A stretch of 64,000 bases of DNA, from assembly GCF_001752365.1 (NCBI RefSeq), contig NZ_MEIY01000001.1, positions 2,348,473 to 2,412,472 on the forward strand. The letters are read 5' to 3'. Source of the stretch: Marinobacter sp. X15-166B (GTDB lineage Bacteria; Pseudomonadota; Gammaproteobacteria; Pseudomonadales; Oleiphilaceae). Below, piece after piece: positions 56,970 to 64,000 of this stretch. How positions within the stretch are numbered: the first letter of the stretch is position 1; each line of letters opens with the position of its first letter. Made by a program: the position numbers and the translations under genes. The notes under the pieces were generated by a model. It made no database searches and was not told where the DNA came from. It worked only from the letters and a program-made list of their open reading frames with translations.

Positions 56970-58101
56970 GTTGCAGGGCTGACGTCAGACGGGCCAGTTG
57001 CTCCGCCTGGGCTTCCAGCAGGCGGGCCGCGCCAGCGATGGCATCGTTTTTACTGATCGGCCCCGGGGCAATGGCAAAAAGGGCGGTAACGCCTGCCTGG
57101 TGCACCGCGTCCATGGGCCCGGCTCCAAGCTGGCCAGCCAGGCCAATCACCGGTACGCCGTAATTCTGCGCCAGACGGGCGACCCCTGTCGGCGTCTTGC
57201 CGGAAGCACTTTGCCCGTCGATTGCGCCTTCTGCGGTAATCACCAGATCGGCGTGCTGCATCTGGGCGTCCATACCCACCGCATTCATCACCAGCTCGAT
57301 ACCGGGTTGGAGGGTGGCGTTGAGAATCCCCGCCACGGTGCCGCCGAGCCCACCGGCCGCACCACTGCCCGCAAAACTGCTGATGTCGTACCCTTGCCGG
57401 GCCACGCACGACGCAAAGTGTCGCAGGTTATTGTCGAGGGTGTGCACATTATCCGGCGTGGCGCCCTTTTGCGGCCCGAAAACAGCTGCGGCGCCGTCAG
57501 CACCCAGCAGGGGGTTGGTCACGTCGCAGGCCACCACCAGCCGGATGCCGTCCAGGCAGGCTCGTGCCGCCCTGACGTCCACCTTGCTCAGGTAACGCAG
57601 CCCCGCGCCGCCGGGGGGGATCGGCCGCCCGTCGCGGTCCAGCAGTTGCGCCCCCAACGCCTGCAACAAACCGGCACCACCGTCGGTGGTGGCGCTGCCG
57701 CCCAGACAGACAATGAGGGTCTCAGGGCGGTGTTTCAGGGCCGCCATGATCAGCTCGCCGGTGCCGTAACTGGAGGCGGTCATGGCATTGCGGTCTGCTT
57801 CGGCCACACAATGCAGCCCGCTGGCTTCGGCCACCTCGACAATGGCGGTTTTTCCGTCGTCGATCAGTCCGTAGACAGCGTCCACCGGTGCCCCGGAGGG
57901 CCCGGAGACCCGGGCCTGATGAAGTGTGCCGCGCATCGCCCCCACCAGGGTTGTGGTCGTGCCTTCACCACCGTCCGCCAAAGGAATCTTCACCACCCGG
58001 TCAGCGGGTGCCCCCCGCAACCAGCCAGTCGCAATGGCGTCCGCGACCGTTTCGGCAGGCAGACACTCTTTGAACGAATCGGGGGCAATAATGACGCGCA
58101 T
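56953..58101 (-). CDS. Glycerate kinase (GlxK/GarK family)
   Basis: 382 residues, the single-domain GlxK/GarK group: opening VIIAPDSFKECLPA, PLADGGEGT, LGGSATTDGGAG, GPQKGA, and VITAEGAIDGQSASGKTP near the C-terminus. Phosphorylates D-glycerate (to the 2-phosphate in this family) and thereby feeds glycolysis. The GntP-type permease and CdaR regulator upstream on the same strand form a glycerate uptake module. Stop lies inside the terminator it shares with the ihfA operon. Confidence 0.94.
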   Translation of the reverse strand: MRVIIAPDSFKECLPAETVADAIATGWLRGAPADRVVKIPLADGGEGTTTTLVGAMRGTLHQARVSGPSGAPVDAVYGLIDDGKTAIVEVAEASGLHCVAEADRNAMTASSYGTGELIMAALKHRPETLIVCLGGSATTDGGAGLLQALGAQLLDRDGRPIPPGGAGLRYLSKVDVRAARACLDGIRLVVACDVTNPLLGADGAAAVFGPQKGATPDNVHTLDNNLRHFASCVARQGYDISSFAGSGAAGGLGGTVAGILNATLQPGIELVMNAVGMDAQMQHADLVITAEGAIDGQSASGKTPTGVARLAQNYGVPVIGLAGQLGAGPMDAVHQAGVTALFAIAPGPISKNDAIAGAARLLEAQAEQLARLTSALQQKTGA

Positions 58102-58110
58102 GGAGTCTCC

Positions 58111-59454
58111 TCAGAGTGCTGCCAGTGAGACCAGCCACACCGCGGCAATTGTGACCAGACCCATCACCAGTGTAGCGGCTGTGTGGGAACGGTAGGCGGT
58201 GGCTACGTCCATTTTACTGAATTGGGCAACCACCCAGAAGTAGCTGTCGTTGGCATGGGAGACGGTCATGGCTCCGGCACCGACGGCCATGACCGTCAAC
58301 ACCCGACCCAAATCCGAATCGAGACCCAGTTGCGGGAGCAGCGGGGCGACCAGCGCGGAGGCGGTTACCAGCGCGACGGTTGATGAACCCTGGGCGGATT
58401 TGAGCGCAGCGGCCACGACGAAGGGCATCAACACGCCGAGCCCCAGGGTTGACAGGTTCTGACCCAGAAATTCGCCCAGCGGTGTCGCTGCCAGCACTGC
58501 GCCGAAGGCGCCACCCGCACCAGTAATCAAAATGATGGGGGCGGATACGGTCAGGCCTTTTTCGGTATGGCGGGCAAAAGCTTTCAGTTTGTCATCGTCC
58601 TGAATCAGCAACAACGCAAAGCCCAGGCCGATCAACAGGGCATTCAGCGGCTTGCCCAGGAAGTTCAGCAGCTCGTACACAAATCCGTCACCCAGAGGCG
58701 CGGTCGGGTAGTTGGCCACCGAACCCAGGCAAATCAACGCAATGGGAATAAATATGGGCGCAAAGGCCTGCCACGGGCGCGGCAATTCACCGTAGTGCTC
58801 TGTGCCTTCCTGATAGGCCTCTTCGGCAAACTCCAGTTCGGTGCTGGGCAGCTCCCTGGACACGTACGCCCAAACCAGCCCGGCCAGGGCCGCAATCAGC
58901 GCAAAACCGAAGCCCACCGCAATCACCAGCCCCAGGTTGTCTTCCAGACCCAGATTGCCGGCGGCGGCAATTGGCCCGGGTGTGGGTGGCACCAGTGTAT
59001 GGGTCGCAAACAGACCGGTCGACAGTGCCACGGTCATCGCCACGGGTGACACGCTCAGGGTGCGGGTCACGGAGCGTTTCAGACTGTTGAGAATGACAAA
59101 ACCGGAATCACAGAACACCGGAATGGCAACCATAAAGCCCACAATCGACATGGTCACGGTGGGAAACCTTTTGCCGAGGAATTTAATGATGGTCTCTGCC
59201 ATAACAATGGCCGCGCCGGTGCGCTCCAGAATGACACCGATGATGGTACCGAGGACAATCACCAGACCGATGTAGCCGAGGATATTGCCAAATCCACCGC
59301 GAATGGTGGCTTCAATAGAGTTGATCGGCAGGCCAAAAGCAAATGCGGCGATGAACGATGCCAGCAACAGGGTGATGAAAGGGTTGAGACGCAACTTGCT
59401 GGTTGCGAACACAATGAACGCAATGACTGCGATCAAAACAATAACCATGTACAT
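58111..59454 (-). CDS. GntP-family permease (glycerate/gluconate type)
   Basis: 447 residues with about 12-14 membrane helices and the GntP fold (repeated LGTIIGVILERTGAA, PTPGPIAAAGNLG, and PVFCDSGFVILNSL). GntP family members import gluconate, glycerate or related hydroxy acids by proton symport. GGAG seven bases before the ATG at 59454. Immediate neighbourhood with glycerate kinase (10 bp downstream) and CdaR-type regulator (126 bp upstream) indicates glycerate as substrate, by inference. Confidence 0.92.
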   Translation of the reverse strand: MYMVIVLIAVIAFIVFATSKLRLNPFITLLLASFIAAFAFGLPINSIEATIRGGFGNILGYIGLVIVLGTIIGVILERTGAAIVMAETIIKFLGKRFPTVTMSIVGFMVAIPVFCDSGFVILNSLKRSVTRTLSVSPVAMTVALSTGLFATHTLVPPTPGPIAAAGNLGLEDNLGLVIAVGFGFALIAALAGLVWAYVSRELPSTELEFAEEAYQEGTEHYGELPRPWQAFAPIFIPIALICLGSVANYPTAPLGDGFVYELLNFLGKPLNALLIGLGFALLLIQDDDKLKAFARHTEKGLTVSAPIILITGAGGAFGAVLAATPLGEFLGQNLSTLGLGVLMPFVVAAALKSAQGSSTVALVTASALVAPLLPQLGLDSDLGRVLTVMAVGAGAMTVSHANDSYFWVVAQFSKMDVATAYRSHTAATLVMGLVTIAAVWLVSLAAL

Positions 59455-59579
59455 GGGGAGTCTCCGGCAACGCCTTAATTATTATTTTCCCGCGGGGGGA
59501 GCTGGTTCAAACGTACAGTTTAGAAGGTGGGGTCGGTTTCGTCGTTGGCCAAACGGCCTGACCTTCTACTGGCAGGGGG

Positions 59580-60737
59580 TCAGGGTTTGTGCGCTTGCAC
59601 AAATGGCTGAGCGGGAGAAATGTCGCCGGAGTGAAGCGCCAACTGCAGACGAAGCAAGTCAGCGAGCCTGAAAGGTGATAATCCGGTGAGCTGTTCTATA
59701 TTTTTCAGACGATAGCGGATGGTGTTGCGATGCAGGTGTAAGGTCGCGGCGCACTGCTGAATGTCCCCGTTGGACGAGATAAAAGACTGCAATGTGCGTA
59801 TGTACAATTGCGCGCGAGGGTGCTCGTGCAGGGCCAGCAAGGGCTCTTGCAGCGCCTGTTGTTGCCAGCCTGGCTGCAGGCTTTGCCACAGAGTGGCCAC
59901 CGGGTGATCGGAGTAGCGATAAACCCGCTGGTGTGGAGCGTTGTGGCGGCCGGTGGTCATGGTGGCACAGGCAGACTCGTAACCCGCCCGCAGATTGCCG
60001 GCGACATACTGGCCGGCGGCAATCGCCAGAGTGGGGAGTGTCGTCGCGGGCAGCAAGCGCTGTATCCGCGCCAGTGCCTGCGCTGTAACAGAACCTGGGT
60101 CGGACGTCCCGGGTAACCTTACCGGTACCAGCACCAACAGCCGTTGAGGGGCGGTCTGGGCGAGCAGCAAGCCTCGGTCGCTGTGTTCCAGCAGGCGCAT
60201 CAGGGTAATAACGAAATCCGCACTGCCGGGTGGCCGGGCGGGTTCTACAATCAGGGCAACGCGGGGTTGATCCATATCCAGCCGAAGCTGATCGAGCCAG
60301 ACCTGGGGCACAGCGCGGCCGCTGATCAGCGCCAGCAGGGTTTCTTCAACCTGGCGACGACGTTGCTGACCCAGTTCCAGCAGTGCTGACTGCTCCAGCA
60401 TCAGCTCCGCGGTGACTTTCACCAGATCGGCAAACCGCAGCACCTTGTCGGGCTCACCGGAGATACCCACGACCGCCACCACCTGCTTGCTGACCATGAT
60501 GGGCAGGTTAACGCCGGGCCGTACGCCGGGAAACTGATGGGCATTGTCCACGTCAACCGTCAACGGTTCGCCTTGCAGCGCCACCTGACGGGCACCCTGG
60601 TGAACTTCACCCACGCGCAACCGGTCGCCGGACGCAATGATCACCCCGTTTGGCGTCATCACGTTCACCGAGTGGCCAATCACCTGCATCGCCCGGTCGA
60701 CAATGCGCTGAGCCGTGGTGTGATCGAGGGTCATCAT
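59580..60737 (-). CDS. CdaR-family sugar-diacid/glycerate regulator
   Basis: 385 residues. N-terminal CdaR sensor (about 1-135, opening IVDRAMQVIGHSVNVMTPNG), a central GAF/PucR-type linker region, and a C-terminal PucR-type helix-turn-helix (CAATLHLHRNTIRYRLKNIEQLTG). E. coli CdaR activates D-glucarate, galactarate and D-glycerate genes when one of these acids is present. It is encoded directly upstream of the permease and kinase genes and so probably activates them. Confidence 0.93.
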   Translation of the reverse strand: MMTLDHTTAQRIVDRAMQVIGHSVNVMTPNGVIIASGDRLRVGEVHQGARQVALQGEPLTVDVDNAHQFPGVRPGVNLPIMVSKQVVAVVGISGEPDKVLRFADLVKVTAELMLEQSALLELGQQRRRQVEETLLALISGRAVPQVWLDQLRLDMDQPRVALIVEPARPPGSADFVITLMRLLEHSDRGLLLAQTAPQRLLVLVPVRLPGTSDPGSVTAQALARIQRLLPATTLPTLAIAAGQYVAGNLRAGYESACATMTTGRHNAPHQRVYRYSDHPVATLWQSLQPGWQQQALQEPLLALHEHPRAQLYIRTLQSFISSNGDIQQCAATLHLHRNTIRYRLKNIEQLTGLSPFRLADLLRLQLALHSGDISPAQPFVQAHKP

Positions 60738-60864
60738 GGCGATATGGCGCTCAAAAAATCAGTGAGAGGTTGTCGCCACCGAAGCGACCGGGTCAGGTCC
60801 GCTCAGCCCCCGCAATTACCGTCGGCAATAAGGGGGGGCGGATGCCTGCAGATTAACCGGTTGC

Positions 60865-61632
60865 TCAATCGTTGTCACTGGTGCCGGCTCCCGCACCCAT
60901 ACGGGAATCCTCAGAGGCTTCCACCAGTGTACGTATGGCCAGCACTTTGAGCCGTTCCCACAGTGCTTCGTCCACATCTATACCTTCAGACAGCGAACGC
61001 TCATACCAGGAGGTCATGGTGTCTCTGGTTTGCAGCAACAGGTCGTTCAAGGGCTCATCCGAATTCAGATTCGCCAGCAGATTGGCGTGGTTCGCCATGA
61101 TCAGGGTGATACCGTCATTGGCTTCGGTCTCGTCCGGTACGGCATCCAGGCTGTACATGCAGATCTCGGGTTCGGTGTCGCCGGCTTTGAAACTCACCAG
61201 TATTTCGGTCAACGGTTCGTGGGCATTGCGCCAGAAGGCGGTCACATTCATGTTGCGGCGCGCTATGCGGGACAGATAGCCGACAATCAGCATGCGGTTA
61301 TGGCAATGGCGAATCTTGGTGACGGACAGGCCCCGCGCCCGGCATTTGGCGTAGCCCAGCTCAATGGCCAGGCTGGCGTTCCCCAGGATGGTGCGTTTGC
61401 CCGCATCGACCACACAGACGTCGGCGTCCTGATAAATGATGGCAGGGGGTTGCGACGCATCTTCATTAAGCAGGAAGTCGAGTCCTTTTTTCAGCGCCTC
61501 AATGCCGTTCAGGCCATGGGCCTCCATCCAGGCCACCATGTCCGCCGCATCCATGGCGTCACCTTCCTGAAAACCGATGCCGCCAAACGCCTTGCGGGCC
61601 AGCCCCTGCAACTCGTTGAGTGAGACTTTCAT
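60865..61632 (-). CDS. DUF3726-like protein of unknown function
   Basis: 255 residues of unknown function. The N-terminus VSLNELQGLARKAFGGIGF resembles DUF3726 proteins (and distantly the Ldh_2-type dehydrogenase N-terminus), an assignment I hold only moderately. A central Cys/His pair region (KCRARGLSVTKIRHCHNRM) and a Trp-containing segment follow; the C-terminus is Gly/Asp-rich. No signal peptide or membrane segment. Its ATG shares one base with the stop of the 583-aa gene upstream (TGATG), so the two are translationally coupled within the BCCT operon. Confidence 0.7.
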   Translation of the reverse strand: MKVSLNELQGLARKAFGGIGFQEGDAMDAADMVAWMEAHGLNGIEALKKGLDFLLNEDASQPPAIIYQDADVCVVDAGKRTILGNASLAIELGYAKCRARGLSVTKIRHCHNRMLIVGYLSRIARRNMNVTAFWRNAHEPLTEILVSFKAGDTEPEICMYSLDAVPDETEANDGITLIMANHANLLANLNSDEPLNDLLLQTRDTMTSWYERSLSEGIDVDEALWERLKVLAIRTLVEASEDSRMGAGAGTSDND

Positions 61633-63383
61633 CAGACGATGCTCCGAATGTGCCCGGGTTCAGGGTGGTTGTCCTGCAGAACCGGTTCAGCGGGAAAACT
61701 CCAGTCATCCAGCTCCGCGACACTCAGCGTGGCATCGTTCAGTTCATGCACCAGAGGCGCGCCCTGAAACAGGGTAATCCTGACCCAGCGTTCCGATTTG
61801 GGATCAAACCGGCCAGCACCGAAGAACGACAATTTGGTTCGCAGCAAATGCATGGGCTTCATGTCCCGGTGCCATAAATTGGCGCGAATCTCGCCGTAAG
61901 GCGTATCGGCCATGGTCTGAAGGCGGCGCACGCAGGATTTCTGCTCCGGGTGGGCCAGCAAAAATTCAACCACCATGGCGGTCGGGCAGTTCTGCAGAAA
62001 CGCCACCAGTCTGTGGTAGCAGCGACAGAGGCGCGGTCCAATGGCCAGCGGCAGCTCTTTGTCCGCACCGGCTTCCTGGTGGCGGATGCCCAGTCTGGGT
62101 TCTTCCTTCTCCGCAGAGCGGTACCAGAACCAGTAATTATCAGCAGGGTCCTGTTCGGAATAGTTCAGGGCCCAGCCAAACTTGTCCTCGATCAGGGCTT
62201 TCAGGTGCTCCGCCTTCATGTCCGGCTTCAGGTCCATGGATTCCTGATATCCGAATTCATCGTCCAGGGTGTCGGTAAATTCCGGGTACAGCTCGATCAG
62301 CAGCGAATGGATCAATTCCTGTGCTTCCAGGGGGCAGTGCTGCAACGCCCAGGCGGTGAGTTGCCGGTACAAGTCACCGCTGGCCGGTGTTTGCTGCAGC
62401 CAGTCGATGATGGTCACCACAGCGGCTACCGTAGCCTGATTGCGGGCGGTTTGTGCAGCGTCCTCGGTGACGGTCTGCTGCAGATACACCCGGGCGCGGC
62501 GCAACAGCGCCAACAGCTGGTCCCGTTTGGGCGGACTCGCCGGCTGCTGCTGCGCGTATGCGAGCGCTCGTTCACGGCCGTATATCCATTGCTGGATCAG
62601 TTGCGGATGGTTGATCAGAAACGGCGCCATGCCCAGCCCGGTGGAGTTGCCAATGCCCAGATAGCGTTGCAGGTCGGGGTCGAGACTGACGGCGCGCTCC
62701 GGAGCCCGGGCCCGGGCAAGGTGGTTCAGTTGCTCGATGGAAAAATGGCGAAGCATATACACCGCACACATTTCCGCGGCAAACGGTCGGTTGAAATCCG
62801 GGTTGCCTTTCAGGCGGGCAAAATCGGCGATACCAAACTTGCCGTTGCCGTACACTGCGGTGGTGCGGTAGAGATAACCCACCGCCGTGAGCCAGGCCGG
62901 ATCCGGCTGGCGGCCATCGGCGAGAGCGGTCACAAAGTGGCTGAAATTGCGCAGGCTTTTGTTGGCCCGGGACAACACCAGAACCCTGGGGTGCTGTCGG
63001 CCGGCTTCCTGCAAAGGAACATTGTCCGCCATATGGGCCAGCAGCGAGTCCTCAACCTCGCCGTCAACCAGCGCAAAGGTCAGGTCCCAGGCTTCCGCGA
63101 TCACCCGGTCAGAGCGTGCCTCGGGGGGCAGTTCTCTGGAAAATATGACGCAGTGATAGCGGTTGGTGGGTGTGTTCAGGCGATAGATGGCGAGGCCGTG
63201 GCCATTGGCATCCAGATCAAACCGGGTGCGGGTGATCTGCCAGTGCTCTGTCAGCATCTTGCGGGTCAGTGAACGAACAAAGCTCAGCCTGCTCGCGTGC
63301 ATGCTGCCCAAGCGGGCCAGGTCCATGACCAGGCTGGCGGGCCGCAGGCCATCGATGCGGGCGGTTGATACGACCGGGGTCAT
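61632..63383 (-). CDS. Uncharacterised 583-aa protein of the BCCT operon
   Basis: 583 residues, no recognised domain, no signal peptide and no convincing membrane helix; mainly helical, rich in Leu, Arg and Gln. Distinct segments include LGIGNSTGLGMAPFLINHP in the middle (a Gly-rich loop) and a Trp/Tyr-rich part (DNYWFWYRSAEKEEPRLG) about 150 residues before the end. It overlaps the transporter stop by four bases (ATGA) and the DUF3726-like start by one base, so the three proteins are made together. A large soluble enzyme acting on the transported compound is the simplest idea, but this is inference. Confidence 0.72.
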   Translation of the reverse strand: MTPVVSTARIDGLRPASLVMDLARLGSMHASRLSFVRSLTRKMLTEHWQITRTRFDLDANGHGLAIYRLNTPTNRYHCVIFSRELPPEARSDRVIAEAWDLTFALVDGEVEDSLLAHMADNVPLQEAGRQHPRVLVLSRANKSLRNFSHFVTALADGRQPDPAWLTAVGYLYRTTAVYGNGKFGIADFARLKGNPDFNRPFAAEMCAVYMLRHFSIEQLNHLARARAPERAVSLDPDLQRYLGIGNSTGLGMAPFLINHPQLIQQWIYGRERALAYAQQQPASPPKRDQLLALLRRARVYLQQTVTEDAAQTARNQATVAAVVTIIDWLQQTPASGDLYRQLTAWALQHCPLEAQELIHSLLIELYPEFTDTLDDEFGYQESMDLKPDMKAEHLKALIEDKFGWALNYSEQDPADNYWFWYRSAEKEEPRLGIRHQEAGADKELPLAIGPRLCRCYHRLVAFLQNCPTAMVVEFLLAHPEQKSCVRRLQTMADTPYGEIRANLWHRDMKPMHLLRTKLSFFGAGRFDPKSERWVRITLFQGAPLVHELNDATLSVAELDDWSFPAEPVLQDNHPEPGHIRSIV

Positions 63384-64000
63384 GGCGCTTCCTCTACTTT
63401 GCGACTGTCAGCAGGTTTGGGGGCAACCGGGGTGGCGATCAAACCCTGCTCCCTTGCCATGGCATAGGCCAGTTTCGGGCCCAGCCATAAGGACGGCAGC
63501 AGGATCAGCGAGACCGGTATGGCGGTAAGCACAATAAACTGTTGCAGCACGCTGATTTGACCGGCGCCCATGTACAACAGGATGGCCGCCATAACGGCCA
63601 TGGTAATGCCCCAGAAGGCCCGTACAACGGTTTTGGGGCGGTCGTGCCCGGAGCTGACCACGGCAATGGCGTAGCTCATGGAGTCGCCGGTGGTGGCTAC
63701 GAACACAGTGGTCAGCAACAGGATCGCCAGCGCCATCAGGGAGCCACCCGGCAGTGCCTGGGCGACCGTCAGTGTGGCGACATCAAACTGGAAGGTGTTC
63801 AGAGCTTCGGTGAGATCGATGGTGCCGTTCAGCTGATAGAAAATTCCCGAACCGCCCAGCAGGGTAAACCAGATGGTGGTGGCTATCGGGGCCATCACCG
63901 CCACCGCCAGAATCATTTCACGGATGCTGCGGCCGCGGGAGATGCGGGCCACAAAGATTGCCATCAGCGGGGCATAGCCCATGAACCAGGCAAAAAAGAA
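63380..64000 (-). CDS. BCCT-family betaine/carnitine/choline transporter, 5' end outside window
   Basis: C-terminal ~206 residues of a BCCT transporter; the frame is open through base 64000. The conserved IFVARISRGRSIREMI and the following WFTLLGGSG helix are typical of the family. TM8, which in BetP carries a Trp-rich aromatic box before the conserved Pro, reads here AWFMGYAP, so two of the usual Trp positions are Phe and Tyr. BCCT proteins import quaternary ammonium or sulfonium compounds such as glycine betaine, choline, carnitine and DMSP, with Na+ or H+. It ends overlapping the 583-aa gene by four bases. Confidence 0.9.
   Translation of the reverse strand, partial: FFFAWFMGYAPLMAIFVARISRGRSIREMILAVAVMAPIATTIWFTLLGGSGIFYQLNGTIDLTEALNTFQFDVATLTVAQALPGGSLMALAILLLTTVFVATTGDSMSYAIAVVSSGHDRPKTVVRAFWGITMAVMAAILLYMGAGQISVLQQFIVLTAIPVSLILLPSLWLGPKLAYAMAREQGLIATPVAPKPADSRKVEEAP

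Overview
The window is a gene-dense, roughly 60% G+C chromosomal segment of a marine-type, aerobic gammaproteobacterium. Three gene orders point to the Pseudomonadales/Oceanospirillales/Marinobacter-Alcanivorax part of the class: fdxA-mutS-pncC-recA; nadK-phosphoesterase-rhomboid-YeaC-DUF2797-pepN; and thrS-infC-rpmI-rplT-pheS-pheT-ihfA-merR. The genus cannot be fixed from the sequence alone. No phage, insertion sequence, integron or CRISPR array was seen. Both edges cut a gene: an RND pump on the left and a BCCT transporter on the right.

Region by region. 1-9.9 kb holds an RND efflux pump, a c-di-GMP turnover protein, the DjlA co-chaperone, a HI0933/BaiN flavoprotein, a PhzF-family isomerase that is frameshifted in a 7-G run, and a FixL/FixJ-like two-component pair. 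10-13.1 kb: divergent from that pair are an acyl-CoA synthetase and a 12-14 TM permease. 13.1-19.5 kb holds a SGNH hydrolase, a LysE-type exporter, fdxA, mutS, pncC and LexA-controlled recA. 19.6-22.3 kb holds a flavodoxin-like protein, a PhyH-type dioxygenase and a Na+/H+ antiporter-family carrier. 22.7-27.7 kb holds a Lon-like AAA+ protease, a second FixJ-type regulator with a REC-PAS kinase, and tRNA-Asp with a consensus promoter and terminator. 27.9-31.2 kb has an AraC regulator divergent from fadH. 31.3-40.4 kb is housekeeping (nadK, phosphoesterase, GlpG, YeaC, DUF2797, pepN). 40.5-45.6 kb is a DUF1329 / YCF48-like / MMPL-type RND cluster. 45.7-49.4 kb is a TAXI-TRAP transporter. 49.5-56.9 kb is the translation and IHF operon, with infC starting at AUU. 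56.9-60.7 kb is a glycerate module (kinase, GntP permease, CdaR regulator). 60.8-64 kb is a translationally coupled operon of a BCCT transporter and two proteins of unknown role.

The most interesting unexplained signal lies between the rhomboid gene and the YeaC gene. On the minus strand, a near-perfect Fur box overlaps a sigma70-type promoter. It is followed by about 88-91 nt containing three hairpins and ending in a rho-independent terminator with seven U, with no minus-strand protein gene nearby. This is the layout of an iron-responsive RyhB/PrrF-type small RNA, and it is proposed here as a candidate. The second is the BCCT / unknown 583-aa / DUF3726-like operon at the right edge, whose stop/start overlaps and altered aromatic box in the transporter suggest an uncharacterised uptake-linked pathway.
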